From contig CALLOA010000007.1 of NCBI GenBank assembly GCA_938005265.1, forward strand, positions 1-34,144: DNA of 34,144 bases, in the 5' to 3' direction. Source of the DNA: an uncultured Granulosicoccaceae bacterium. GTDB lineage: Bacteria > Pseudomonadota > Gammaproteobacteria > Granulosicoccales > Granulosicoccaceae. A program made the position numbers and the translations under genes. Of this stretch, positions 17,086 to 24,741 are shown piece by piece (positions within the stretch are counted from its first letter, which is position 1; every line of letters starts with the position of its first letter). The notes beneath the pieces were generated by a model. That model saw only the letters and a list, made by a program, of their open reading frames with translations, made no database searches and was not told where the DNA came from.

Positions 17086-18378
17086 CTAGGCAGGAGAATT
17101 ATTTCGCAGATTCCCACTGCGCTTAACTAAACTACTGTTGCGACCAGCGGAAATTGCGTCGCGATAAACACCCGATACCTTTTGAGTGACACAGCGCCAC
17201 GAGAAATGGTTTTCAGCTCTGGCTTTGCCGCGAAGACCCATCTCGCGCGCTGAATCAGGGTTATTCAACAAGAATGCAATGGCGCTCGCTATTGCTACCG
17301 GATTTGACTGCACCAATAAACCTTCCTGTTCATGTCTGACAACACAACGGGTTACTGGCAAGTCCAAGGCCACAACCGGCACTGCACAGCTCATGGCTTC
17401 AATATACATCCCACCGAGACTTTCAACCTGTGAAGGTACGCACATCGCCGTTGCGCCAGTGATTATTGAAGTTTTTACCGACTGTTCAGGATTTTCGACA
17501 AAACGAATTCGATCATCACCTGAGCGGCAATCTTCGTCCAGAATCGAGGCAAGTTCAGCCGTTAGCTCTGGTGCTACGATTACGAGTTTCAATGTCGAGA
17601 ATCTCTCACGCAATTTGGAAAACGCATCTACTAATAACAGGTAACCCTTTTCTTTTCGAAGCCTGCCAACAAACAATACATAGGGGGTATCAATCAAGGG
17701 CTTCAGATTAGTATTGTGTGCCAAGTGTTGCCGTTGAGACAGTATAGGCCCATACGGTATGACATTGATCTTGCTGCCAGCAACACCCAAGGATTCTAAC
17801 CATTCAGCCTCACAAGTCGTAAGCGCTATCAACTGATCAGCGCTATGGTAGAGACTACGAAATCGCCTTGACCTCCATGGGCTGGTTGCACTGCTTGTAT
17901 CCAGTACGTTAGGCGTAAAAACGAATGGAACGTGATGCTTCTTGCTTAGATCTCGTGCCAAACAGGCTGCATCAGTCAATCCATTGTAGATGTAGTGCAC
18001 AACGTCTGCCTTGCCAATAAATGGCTCAACCTGCGATCTAATCGCGTAGTTGAAACACGCTTGATAAACAGGACGAAAGGCTGTCCAGTCTGAATAATGC
18101 CGGCCCAGGAACTGAAGTATCCTTCTATTGTTCAATCCGGCACCTATACGAGCTGTCTCAACAACACCGTCATATTCAATGCAAGTTTCGGTGGTAGCAG
18201 CTTGCTCCGTCATCGACAGTGTTGATACCGCGTTCTTATCAGAGTGGGTAACGACAGTGACTTGATTATTTTGTGCAAGAGCGTAAGCCAAATGGCGTGA
18301 GTGAAACTCCGTACCACCAACAGCAGGGCAGTATCTCGGCACCCAGATGAGGTATTTTCCTTTTGGAACACTTTCCAT
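17086..18378 (-). CDS. glycosyltransferase family 4
   Basis: A GT-B fold glycosyltransferase of 430 residues, the usual size. The N-terminal domain starts VPRYCPAVGGTEFHSRHLAY with the GG acceptor loop and continues VTVVTHSD. The C-terminal nucleotide-sugar domain begins at about 232 with YVLFVGRLRKEKGYLLLVDA (Arg239 and Lys244 contact the phosphates). It carries the EX7E motif as ESLGGMYIE at Glu319 and Glu327, followed by AMSCAVPVVALDLP. It is expected to be retaining and to extend the repeat unit in the cytoplasm. ATG start; no strong Shine-Dalgarno. It lies upstream of the OmpA-Wza gene on the same strand with 136 bp between, so the latter may have its own promoter. Confidence 0.9.
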   Translation of the reverse strand: MESVPKGKYLIWVPRYCPAVGGTEFHSRHLAYALAQNNQVTVVTHSDKNAVSTLSMTEQAATTETCIEYDGVVETARIGAGLNNRRILQFLGRHYSDWTAFRPVYQACFNYAIRSQVEPFIGKADVVHYIYNGLTDAACLARDLSKKHHVPFVFTPNVLDTSSATSPWRSRRFRSLYHSADQLIALTTCEAEWLESLGVAGSKINVIPYGPILSQRQHLAHNTNLKPLIDTPYVLFVGRLRKEKGYLLLVDAFSKLRERFSTLKLVIVAPELTAELASILDEDCRSGDDRIRFVENPEQSVKTSIITGATAMCVPSQVESLGGMYIEAMSCAVPVVALDLPVTRCVVRHEQEGLLVQSNPVAIASAIAFLLNNPDSAREMGLRGKARAENHFSWRCVTQKVSGVYRDAISAGRNSSLVKRSGNLRNNSPA

Positions 18379-18731
18379 TCGAAACTAGTTACCCGCACTT
18401 CATTCAGTTGAAGTACATCACATTCAAGGGGTACACCCCGAGACCGCAGGGCTTCTTTAACTTCCTATATCGACGAAAACACACTGGAACTCAAACAAAG
18501 CACCCTTTTCAACGGACGCGGCTCATGAAAATGGCGACTCTCTCAAAACTATGACAATTAGTGCTTATCTATTTTGAATATCCACCTCCGTACCGCCGAA
18601 ACATAGTCCTTGATTTAGCTGTTTAAATTCCACTTGAAGAATAGCTCCAGATCAAATACTGACTCCGGGAGCAAAACTGACAGTGGTTGCTCTTTTAGTG
18701 ATGAACTCTAATAAAAGGAATTATAAGGAAG
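18379..18731. other. divergent intergenic region, promoter-bearing
   Basis: The 353 bp between the GT4 gene (minus) and the LruC-domain gene (plus) must contain promoters for both. I see an interrupted dyad GGGGT-AC-ACCCC at 18429-18440 and TTGAA/TTCAA halves just before it. Two purine-rich blocks (AAAAGGAA at 18713-18720, AAGGAAG at 18725-18731) act as Shine-Dalgarno for the LruC gene. No convincing -35/-10 pair was found by eye, and no gene. Confidence 0.35.
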
Positions 18732-20975
18732 ATGTTTTTCAGGAAGATAGGGCCTATGCCCCCAAAATATCATATAGATGGCGACTCGGCCAAAACCCAA
18801 ACGGCAGGGGCAAGTCGTTGGTTTCAGGCGTTGTTATCGATCGGGTTTGTAACTTCGGGCTCGGTGTTATCGCAAGAGTTCAACACACCAGTAGCAGATT
18901 CAGCATTCAGCGAATGCAGCAGCAAAGCTTATCTCACACAAAGTTGGACTCCTTCCACTTACGGGCTCAATCTGGTTACCGGCGACTATATAGTCAACGC
19001 CGCCGGGCATAACGTGCGCAACAGTAATGCCGGAGAAGAGCTCGTGACTAGCTCAATCAATGCTCTGGGCTTCAACATGGCGGATTATTATGTCTATGGC
19101 TGGAGTTATATGCACAATGAACCCGCAAGAATTCACAACGACTGGACTGTTGAACCACTCACAGGTGTCAATAGTACCGACTCAAACTTCTTTGTAGGTG
19201 ACGTCTCGACACAAAGTAGCCGCTACTATGTATATCGGCGCGGCCTGAACTACGGTTTGTACTCAATCGGTTTGAATCCGGCAGAAGAGGATTACCTTCG
19301 AATGCGCCGTATTGTGGATGGAGAGACCCTCTCACTAAGAATCGCTGACTTCGCTTTTAGCCCGCTCGACAATCTCATTTACGCTCTAGAAAGCGACGGG
19401 GCTTTCCGGCAAATTGACCCACAGACAGGTGACAGTAGATTGTTGGGAGCCACGGGCGTGAGTGGTGGATTCGGTGCAGCCTACTTTGATGCTGAAGGGA
19501 CTTTCTATGCAAGCAGAAATAGTGACGGTAATATCTTTCGAATAAAAGTCCCAAGCGGCCTTTATGAAGCTGAGCTCTTTGCAGCCGGACCATCATCTTC
19601 TGCGAACGACGGATTTCGATGCGCTTCTGCACCCTTGGTGGACCAGACCAACACCAACATAGACTTCGGTGATGCACCACCAAGCTACGGGACTTATCTT
19701 GCCGACAATGGCGCAAGACACGGCCTGTTGAACAATCCGGAAATTCACCTTGGTGCAAAAGTAGATGGCGAGTCTGAAGCCTATGCGTTCCCATTATCAG
19801 ATAATGAAAACAAGCCCGGTGATGAAGACGGCGTGCAATTTGTAACAAGTCTTGTTGAGAGAAAGAATGCAATAGCCATGGTTGGCGCAAGCGAAAGTGG
19901 TTATCTGAGTGTCTGGGTTGATGTGGATCAGAATGGAACATTTGACTCAAACGAACACTTGGTCGTCGATCGATTGCTCGAACCAAAAAAGCAAGCAGTG
20001 TATATCCCTATCCCGGATGGAGTCGTTGCAGGTGATACCTGGGCAAGATTTCGATTCTCCAGCGTAACGGGCCTTGCAGCCACCGGGGGTGCACCTGATG
20101 GCGAGGTAGAAGATTATCAGGTTACACTCCTGAGCGACCCATATACGATTACCAGCTACCCATCGAAAACGGGCTGGAGCACTGTCTCGTACGAGGATAA
20201 CTGGCCCTTTGTTGGCGACTACGATATGAATGATCTGGTTGCACGACTACGAACACAGATATACCGAAACTCCGATAACTCCATTTTTCAAATAACCATT
20301 GAAGGTATTCTTGCAGCGGTGGGCGCTGACTACCAAAACGGATTCGCCATACGCCTGCCCGGTGTACCGCGAGATGCAGTGGATGAGAACAAAATACACT
20401 TCAATATCAGCAATCGCAACGTAGGACAAAGCCCATTGGAAAAAAACCGCCAGGAAGCGATACTGATTATCACAGAAAATATGTTCGAAGAGATTCGACC
20501 TGGTAACTACTGCAACTACTATAGAACCGAACCCGGATGCGGCTCAGACCCGGAATTCAGCTTCAAAATATCAGTTCCGTTCAATGTTGCGCAGGCAGTC
20601 GAATTGCAGGGTGTGTTTGATCCGTTCCTGTTCGCTGCACCGGGAGAATTTCACGGGGCACACTTCGTCACTCCACCAGGACGAAGTTACGAAATACACA
20701 TGAAGAATTTCGGGCCAACCGAAGCCTTTGATATGTCATTGTTTGCCGGAGTTGGCCAGGACACATCCGATCCGGAGTCCGGGCATTATTTTCTTACAGA
20801 GAATGGCATGCCATGGGCACTGGAAATTGGAGATGAGTGGCAGTACCCACTTGAGTATGTAGACGTATCTGCAGCCTATCCTCGATTTACCCAATTCGCC
20901 AGATCTAATGGGCAGGAGTTTCAGGACTGGTATCTGTTAGACAACGCCATAACATCAATGCTGTTTCAGGATTAA
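18732..20975 (+). CDS. secreted DUF6923/GEVED/LruC-domain protein
   Basis: Codes for 747 residues. A basic N-terminal region of about 30 residues precedes a hydrophobic core (WFQALLSIGFVTSGSVL), reading as a long signal peptide. Residues about 60-300 look like a DUF6923-type beta-propeller (YGLNLVTGDY, LDNLIYALESDGAFRQIDPQ, GAAYFDAEGTFYASRNSDG). Residues 310-475 hold a GEVED domain: DFGDAPPSYGT, GDEDGVQF, LSVWVDVDQNGTFD, ending GAPDGEVEDYQVTL. The rest is an LruC domain: FVGDYDMNDLVARLRTQI, YQNGFAIRLPGVP, GGxFHGAHFV-like PGEFHGAHFVTPPGRSYEIH, ending GQEFQDWYLLDNA. Such proteins are probably surface or matrix proteins in gammaproteobacteria; their function is unproven. It is adjacent to the polysaccharide genes and 5 bp before a lipoprotein gene, forming one operon. 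Confidence 0.85.
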   Translation: MFFRKIGPMPPKYHIDGDSAKTQTAGASRWFQALLSIGFVTSGSVLSQEFNTPVADSAFSECSSKAYLTQSWTPSTYGLNLVTGDYIVNAAGHNVRNSNAGEELVTSSINALGFNMADYYVYGWSYMHNEPARIHNDWTVEPLTGVNSTDSNFFVGDVSTQSSRYYVYRRGLNYGLYSIGLNPAEEDYLRMRRIVDGETLSLRIADFAFSPLDNLIYALESDGAFRQIDPQTGDSRLLGATGVSGGFGAAYFDAEGTFYASRNSDGNIFRIKVPSGLYEAELFAAGPSSSANDGFRCASAPLVDQTNTNIDFGDAPPSYGTYLADNGARHGLLNNPEIHLGAKVDGESEAYAFPLSDNENKPGDEDGVQFVTSLVERKNAIAMVGASESGYLSVWVDVDQNGTFDSNEHLVVDRLLEPKKQAVYIPIPDGVVAGDTWARFRFSSVTGLAATGGAPDGEVEDYQVTLLSDPYTITSYPSKTGWSTVSYEDNWPFVGDYDMNDLVARLRTQIYRNSDNSIFQITIEGILAAVGADYQNGFAIRLPGVPRDAVDENKIHFNISNRNVGQSPLEKNRQEAILIITENMFEEIRPGNYCNYYRTEPGCGSDPEFSFKISVPFNVAQAVELQGVFDPFLFAAPGEFHGAHFVTPPGRSYEIHMKNFGPTEAFDMSLFAGVGQDTSDPESGHYFLTENGMPWALEIGDEWQYPLEYVDVSAAYPRFTQFARSNGQEFQDWYLLDNAITSMLFQD

Positions 20976-20980
20976 GGACA

Positions 20981-21502
20981 ATGAAGAAATATACAATATT
21001 GACTATCGCAGCATTGCTGACAGTGGGAGGATGCAGACCCTACGAAGACAGCGATGATAATGTTGGCAACAATGGTGGCAGTGCAACGCCTGATATAGGA
21101 GCAGCGCAATCACAGCTACAAAGTGCATCCGCTGCTGGAACTCCTTACGTAGGCATCACCAATGAAGAACTGGGCTTTTTAGCCGAAGTGCCGACTACGG
21201 AAACCAGCAATATCCAATCAAGTAGAGAATTCGATTTTCGAACTTCCAGAAAGATCATGCTCGAATTGGATATTGAAGAAGCTCGGGGATTAACCACGGA
21301 TGTCACACTCTGTTCCGTCTACACTCTGTCTCCGGAAGGTTTTGACATTAACTACGATAGCTGCCTGTTTGAGTCTTCAATGGTGGATGGCCGACTGTTG
21401 GCGGAATTCTCAGTGGTAAACCATATCGACAGATTAGCCGGTATCGTATGGTTCCCGAACGAAGGAACCACACCTGTATACAGAGAATTTTTAATAGAAT
21501 AG
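20981..21502 (+). CDS. hypothetical lipoprotein, operon partner of the LruC protein
   Basis: Codes for 173 residues with a lipoprotein signal MKKYTILTIAALLTVGGC, Cys18 being the lipidation site, followed by a flexible Asp/Asn/Gly-rich linker. The remaining 120 residues are acidic and beta-rich (EFDFRTSRKIMLELDIEE, then VTLCSVYTLSPEGFDINYDS), with two Cys that may pair. No family is recognised. The start lies 5 bp after the upstream stop, with AAGGA just before the ATG, so both are made together; it may anchor or assist the LruC protein at the outer membrane. A strong terminator follows at 21626. Confidence 0.75.
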   Translation: MKKYTILTIAALLTVGGCRPYEDSDDNVGNNGGSATPDIGAAQSQLQSASAAGTPYVGITNEELGFLAEVPTTETSNIQSSREFDFRTSRKIMLELDIEEARGLTTDVTLCSVYTLSPEGFDINYDSCLFESSMVDGRLLAEFSVVNHIDRLAGIVWFPNEGTTPVYREFLIE

Positions 21503-21625
21503 TAAAAAGAAATAACTTAGTCTGTCTATCACGCCTACTATGACAGAGAGGTCAAAGGCACATAAACCAAGCATCTATTATTACTACCGTGTCCTCTGCT
21601 ACGTTTCTAGATCTTTTTCAAAGGC

Positions 21626-21663
21626 AATCAGTACCGATCAATACTGGATTGGTGCTGATTTTT
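21626..21663 (+). terminator. Rho-independent terminator of the LruC operon
   Basis: A 14-bp stem pairs AATCAGTACCGATC (21626-21639) with GATTGGTGCTGATT (21647-21660) around a 7-base loop. All 14 positions pair, two as G-U. Five Ts (21659-21663) end the structure. It lies 124 bp after the lipoprotein gene and 48 bp before the end of the convergent GST gene. Confidence 0.75.
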
Positions 21664-21710
21664 ACTTCCATAGCCTGTTGCATTCAATAGTTAGCACCTA
21701 AAACTGAACA

Positions 21711-22355
21711 CTACATAGTATCAACAAGCTCATCATATGAAATTGCCACATGCTGAGAATACGAAGGTCGCATCGATATTCTATGATAGTACTCACGCAC
21801 CGATTCTAACGGAGTTCGGTCAATTGCGATATCATAGTATCGGTACAACACATGAGCAAACTGGATATCAGCCAAAGTAAAACTAGTACCGGCAATATAC
21901 GAATTTTTTTGTAGTTGATGCTCCGCTATCAGCAACGAATTTTCGAGCTTTGCAATGGACTTTCGTATTATTTCCGGATCTCGTTTTGCTATTGGCGTAC
22001 GTACAACATGCCAAAAAATTGGACTAGTGAACATCATGGCAATATTTATCTTTGACCACTCACTCCATTGATCAACATTGGCCCGGGCGACGGGATCGTT
22101 TGGCCAAAACTCATCATCCGCATACTTACCAGCCAGATACCGAAGTATAGCGCCAGATTCCCACAAGGGTTTATTAACACCATCCTGAATCGTGGGAACT
22201 GTTCCATTAGGGTTCATTGCAATGTAGTTGTCCGTATCAGTGACCCCGTATTTGAAACCTGCATCAATTCGTTTGTGCGGAATATCAAGTTCCCCAATAC
22301 ACCACATAACGGCTTGTACATTGGACGATGAACGACGCCCCCACACCATTAGCAT
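21711..22355 (-). CDS. glutathione S-transferase
   Basis: The frame opens at 22424, but GGAGG stands eight bases before the ATG at 22355 and the resulting MLMVWGRRSSSNV is the usual beginning, so the protein has 214 residues. The thioredoxin-like domain has WGRRSSSNVQ (Ser-rich active-site loop), NPNGTVPTIQDG with the cis-Pro, and WESGAILRYLAGKY, the glutathione ESxAI motif. The helical domain has TSFTLADIQFAHVLYRYYDI. It conjugates or uses glutathione in the cytoplasm for detoxification; the substrate is unknown. It stands alone among accessory genes, and the signals seen give no operon. Confidence 0.88.
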   Translation of the reverse strand: MLMVWGRRSSSNVQAVMWCIGELDIPHKRIDAGFKYGVTDTDNYIAMNPNGTVPTIQDGVNKPLWESGAILRYLAGKYADDEFWPNDPVARANVDQWSEWSKINIAMMFTSPIFWHVVRTPIAKRDPEIIRKSIAKLENSLLIAEHQLQKNSYIAGTSFTLADIQFAHVLYRYYDIAIDRTPLESVREYYHRISMRPSYSQHVAISYDELVDTM

Positions 22356-22487
22356 GGCTTCATCCTCCGAAGAATGAAAAAACAAGATGCATAAAATTCG
22401 ACTTCCTTTTAACGTGCAAGGCAAAAAAACTAATCTAATGGCAACTTGATGAAAGCCATACTGAATTAAGACGTATTCCCGGCAATC

Positions 22488-22982
22488 CTAACAGAGCTCA
22501 ACACTTACGGCTTTAGCTAAATTTTCACGGTCTATACCAAGCCCTCTAAACGCTCTTGCCGCAACCCCCTTATTCAATTGAAGTACTGCAGACAAAACAT
22601 GGGCGCCCAGTATTGGTTTGTGTTTGTCTGATTTTTTTAAGGAATATAGGGATTTTATCAAATCCGATGCGGAGTTCTGAAATTGTATTAACCTGGAGCG
22701 CTCAGAGATAGGCTCTGCCGGAGTACTTTTCATTTTGATCCCTACTGACTCTAGCGCTTCAGTATACTGAGTCTCGACAGATTGCCTGTATTGTTCAGCA
22801 CTGATACCCAAAGCATCAAAGATTCTGACTGCGCTTCCATCTGGTAGATCCAGCGCTGCAAGAACATAATGCTCGGCTCACGCCTTTTCGTCACCGGACA
22901 AGTTGGCATACTTTTCCGCCCCTTGGCCTAATAAGATGATGGTTTTCATATCCCTAATACGCAACCGGATTCTCTTAAACAT
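22488..22982 (-). pseudogene. Clp N-terminal-domain protein interrupted by in-frame TGA
   Basis: Read from the ATG at 22982, the frame gives MFKRIRLRIRDMKTIILLGQ, then a TGA at 22880-22878 (codon 35, after GDEKA), then AEHYVLAALDLPDG and on to LGAHVLSAVLQLNK near the end, 164 sense codons in all. The two repeats of a Clp_N domain (AEHYVLAAL... and LGAHVLSAVLQ...) are clear on both sides of the stop. Related proteins read on through this point, commonly with GAEH, so GGA to TGA is the simplest cause. A downstream ATG (22811) opens a 107-residue remainder with only part of the domain. It sits 7 bp after the HTH gene, so they form one operon. Either a recent nonsense mutation, a sequencing error or rare readthrough. 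Confidence 0.8.
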
Positions 22983-22989
22983 ATTTGTC

Positions 22990-23205
22990 CTACTTCGATT
23001 TCTTTGCGATTGCACCAAAGCGCCTGTGTACAGCCTGTTTTGATACACCTAAGGCTTGCGCCACTTCAGACCAACTCCAGCCCTGTGAAATTGCCTCAAT
23101 AACAGCATTTCTCTCCAGTTGATCAGCTTTTCTGCGCAGCGCTACAACAGCTGCAAGGGCTTGCTCCGGATCTTTGGCTGATGGAAGTGGTTTTGAATGT
23201 GCCAT
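22990..23205 (-). CDS. small helix-turn-helix regulator, likely autorepressor
   Basis: A 71-residue DNA-binding protein. The first part is helical (AKDPEQALAAVVALRRKADQ), and residues about 42-63 are a helix-turn-helix of the sigma-70 region-4/ArsR-like kind: GWSWSEVAQALGVSKQAVHR. It is the first gene of a pair with the Clp-N gene 7 bp downstream. The ATG at 23205 is preceded by no Shine-Dalgarno at all. One base before it starts an 18-bp perfect palindrome, with another 10 bp further up, and these carry a near-consensus promoter. The two therefore probably form an autoregulated, leaderless operon. I recall that HTH plus Clp-N pairs exist in other bacteria, but could not check how this one relates. 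Confidence 0.85.
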   Translation of the reverse strand: MAHSKPLPSAKDPEQALAAVVALRRKADQLERNAVIEAISQGWSWSEVAQALGVSKQAVHRRFGAIAKKSK

Positions 23206-23206
23206 A

Positions 23207-23224
23207 CGTCAACTATAGTTGACG
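23207..23224. promoter_or_regulatory. operator 1, perfect 18-bp palindrome over the -10
   Basis: CGTCAACTATAGTTGACG is a perfect palindrome ending one base before the start codon of the HTH gene. Its TATAGT serves as the -10. The half site GTCAAC is the same as in the second palindrome. Confidence 0.8.
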
Positions 23225-23240
23225 GCAAGACTAACGTCAA
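23212..23240 (-). promoter_or_regulatory. sigma-70-like promoter of the HTH/Clp-N operon, leaderless
   Basis: On the minus strand TTGACG (23240-23235) and TATAGT (23217-23212) are separated by exactly 17 bases, close to TTGACA-17-TATAAT. Seven bases after the -10 stands the A of the ATG (23205), so the transcript should begin at the start codon. Both hexamers lie inside the palindromes, so a bound repressor would block polymerase. Confidence 0.75.
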
Positions 23241-23252
23241 CATATGTTGACG
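23235..23252. promoter_or_regulatory. operator 2, perfect 18-bp palindrome over the -35
   Basis: CGTCAACATATGTTGACG is again a perfect palindrome with the same GTCAAC half site and a different 4-bp centre (ATAT instead of TATA). The start-to-start distance to operator 1 is 28 bp. Its TTGACG forms the -35 of the HTH promoter. Confidence 0.8.
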
Positions 23253-23382
23253 CTTCATAACTGGCAGTAATTAGCAGAATTGAAACGACGGGACTGGAGG
23301 TTTTTGCGCCCACAATAGAAAGTGGACAATGATGAGTTACAGGTTGCGCAGCCGGTTAGATGAGTCCTGCTTACTTCAACAA

Positions 23383-23736
23383 TCAGGCCTTAAGAACTGT
23401 GTGAAAACCGCCATAGATTAGTCGCTTACCATCAAATGGCATGGGGTTGTTTTCCGGAGACATTCTGGGGTCTTCCATCATTGCGCCCCACCCCGCATCT
23501 CGCACCTCTTTCGAAGGCCAGACCACCCAGGAGCAAACAACCGTTTCATTTTCTTGAGCCTGTACAGCAATAGGCAAGGACGTTACCTCACCTTCCGGGA
23601 TATCATCTCCCCAGTTTTCCACGATCTCAAGCGCGCCATTTTCTTTAAATAGTTCTGCCGCCGTTTCTGCGTGTTTAATGTACTTTTCTTTATTGTCTGT
23701 TGGCACAGCGGCGACAAAACAATCGACGTAGGACAT
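23383..23736 (-). CDS. DUF1428 (YbaA-like) protein
   Basis: The frame starts upstream at 23838, but the family begins at MSYVDCFVAAVP, and AGGAAG stands three bases before that ATG (23736), so this start is used, giving 117 residues, equal to E. coli YbaA. Conserved segments are LFKENGALEIVENWGDDIPEG, VVCSWVVWPSKEVRDAG, MEDPRM and MPFDGKRLIYGGF. The fold is a dimeric ferredoxin-like alpha/beta barrel. The biochemical function is unknown. It is a single gene, convergent with nothing; 160 bp separate it from the operator region to its left. Confidence 0.9.
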   Translation of the reverse strand: MSYVDCFVAAVPTDNKEKYIKHAETAAELFKENGALEIVENWGDDIPEGEVTSLPIAVQAQENETVVCSWVVWPSKEVRDAGWGAMMEDPRMSPENNPMPFDGKRLIYGGFHTVLKA

Positions 23737-23959
23737 AAACTTCCTCATATATATACAAAGACAGACTTTTTTCGGCTCTACACTTTGCTTTATGTTGGCC
23801 TTTACCATGTGCTCAGACACTACCATAAAGATATGCATACCCGGAACTCTGATTGAGAAACTGGCCTAAATCAGTTAAGTACACCTGCAGTGACTCTTCT
23901 GAAGTTAAAATACCCAATTCTTCAATTTTTGCCCATGGCACGACGACTTTGGCAATTTC

Positions 23960-24202
23960 TTAATCTGTCAGAGTGCGAATTTTGTCCTGGAGCACTTCCG
24001 GTATTGACTCTAACGAGCGTAGATAATCTGGTGAAAGGTGCGGCGGTTCAAATCCCTTCATCAAAGTGTCATAGGTAGATACACCCAAGAATTCCCCTAA
24101 TCTTGCCAGTGGAATTCTATTGATATTTTTTGCTTCGAACCATTTCCCGGTGGAATATGGATCTTCGCTTACTACCACACCTTCCGGCCTACTACCTTCC
24201 AA
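23960..24202 (-). CDS. hypothetical protein, probably 5'-truncated
   Basis: The open frame runs back to a TAA at 24242-24244 without any ATG; TTG at 24202 or an internal GTG are the only starts, none with a Shine-Dalgarno. The 93 codons between read like a real protein (NFRYIFLEGSRPEGVVV, DPYSTGKWFEAKNINRIPLA, LSPDYLRSLESIPEVLQDKI). A run of seven T (minus strand, 24201-24207) lies at the front; one more T would join an ATG at 24225 to the frame. So this may be a gene broken by a homopolymer slip or a 5' deletion. I do not recognise the family. Confidence 0.4.
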   Translation of the reverse strand: MEGSRPEGVVVSEDPYSTGKWFEAKNINRIPLARLGEFLGVSTYDTLMKGFEPPHLSPDYLRSLESIPEVLQDKIRTLTD

Positions 24203-24316
24203 AAAAATATATCTGAAATTGGCATAAGTGATCTCGTATCGTTAAAAACAATTTACACTTTTTCCGAACTATTCAAATAGTAAATTTATCTCTGACCAAC
24301 TTCAGATTTTGCAATC

Positions 24317-24661
24317 TCAAAGTTGCCAGAGTCCATGATCATTGGAGCCGATAATGTAGATTGCACATATCCCTTTGCCGGGAATTTCCATGGGTGGCAG
24401 CGCTATTGTTGCTCCCTCGGCTTCTATGCTTGTAACTGCCTGTTCGATATCTTCTACGAGCCAATAAGGACGGACCACCGGTTCCTCAGTCTCTCGTAGC
24501 GGCCCTCTTATTCCAACAATAGACCCATCTGATAAGATGCAGGTTCTAGCACCTCCAAGAACTTCATCTGGTTCGCCAAAGCTAACGGAATTGGCTAATT
24601 CATAGGCTTTACACGCGGCATCAACATCATGAGAAACGATCTCTAAGTAGTGAACTTTCAT
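24317..24661 (-). CDS. VOC (glyoxalase-like) family protein
   Basis: Codes for 114 residues, one VOC module pair (beta-alpha-beta-beta-beta twice). It starts MKVHYLEIVSHDVDAACKAYE, the usual first strand and helix, and the second half includes RPYWLVEDIEQAVTSIEAEG and ends HGLWQL. The likely metal-ligand His is in the first strand (LEIVSHD region) and near the end (SNDHG). The frame extends to 24709, but GAAGGA lies six bases before the ATG at 24661, which I chose. Substrate unknown: VOC proteins include dioxygenases, isomerases and resistance proteins. Confidence 0.82.
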   Translation of the reverse strand: MKVHYLEIVSHDVDAACKAYELANSVSFGEPDEVLGGARTCILSDGSIVGIRGPLRETEEPVVRPYWLVEDIEQAVTSIEAEGATIALPPMEIPGKGICAIYIIGSNDHGLWQL

Positions 24662-24741
24662 TATTATTCCTTCATGAACCCTTCGCCTGGCAACACGATA
24701 ATCGACCATTGAGATTGACTCATCCAGTCGTTAGCAGCCAA

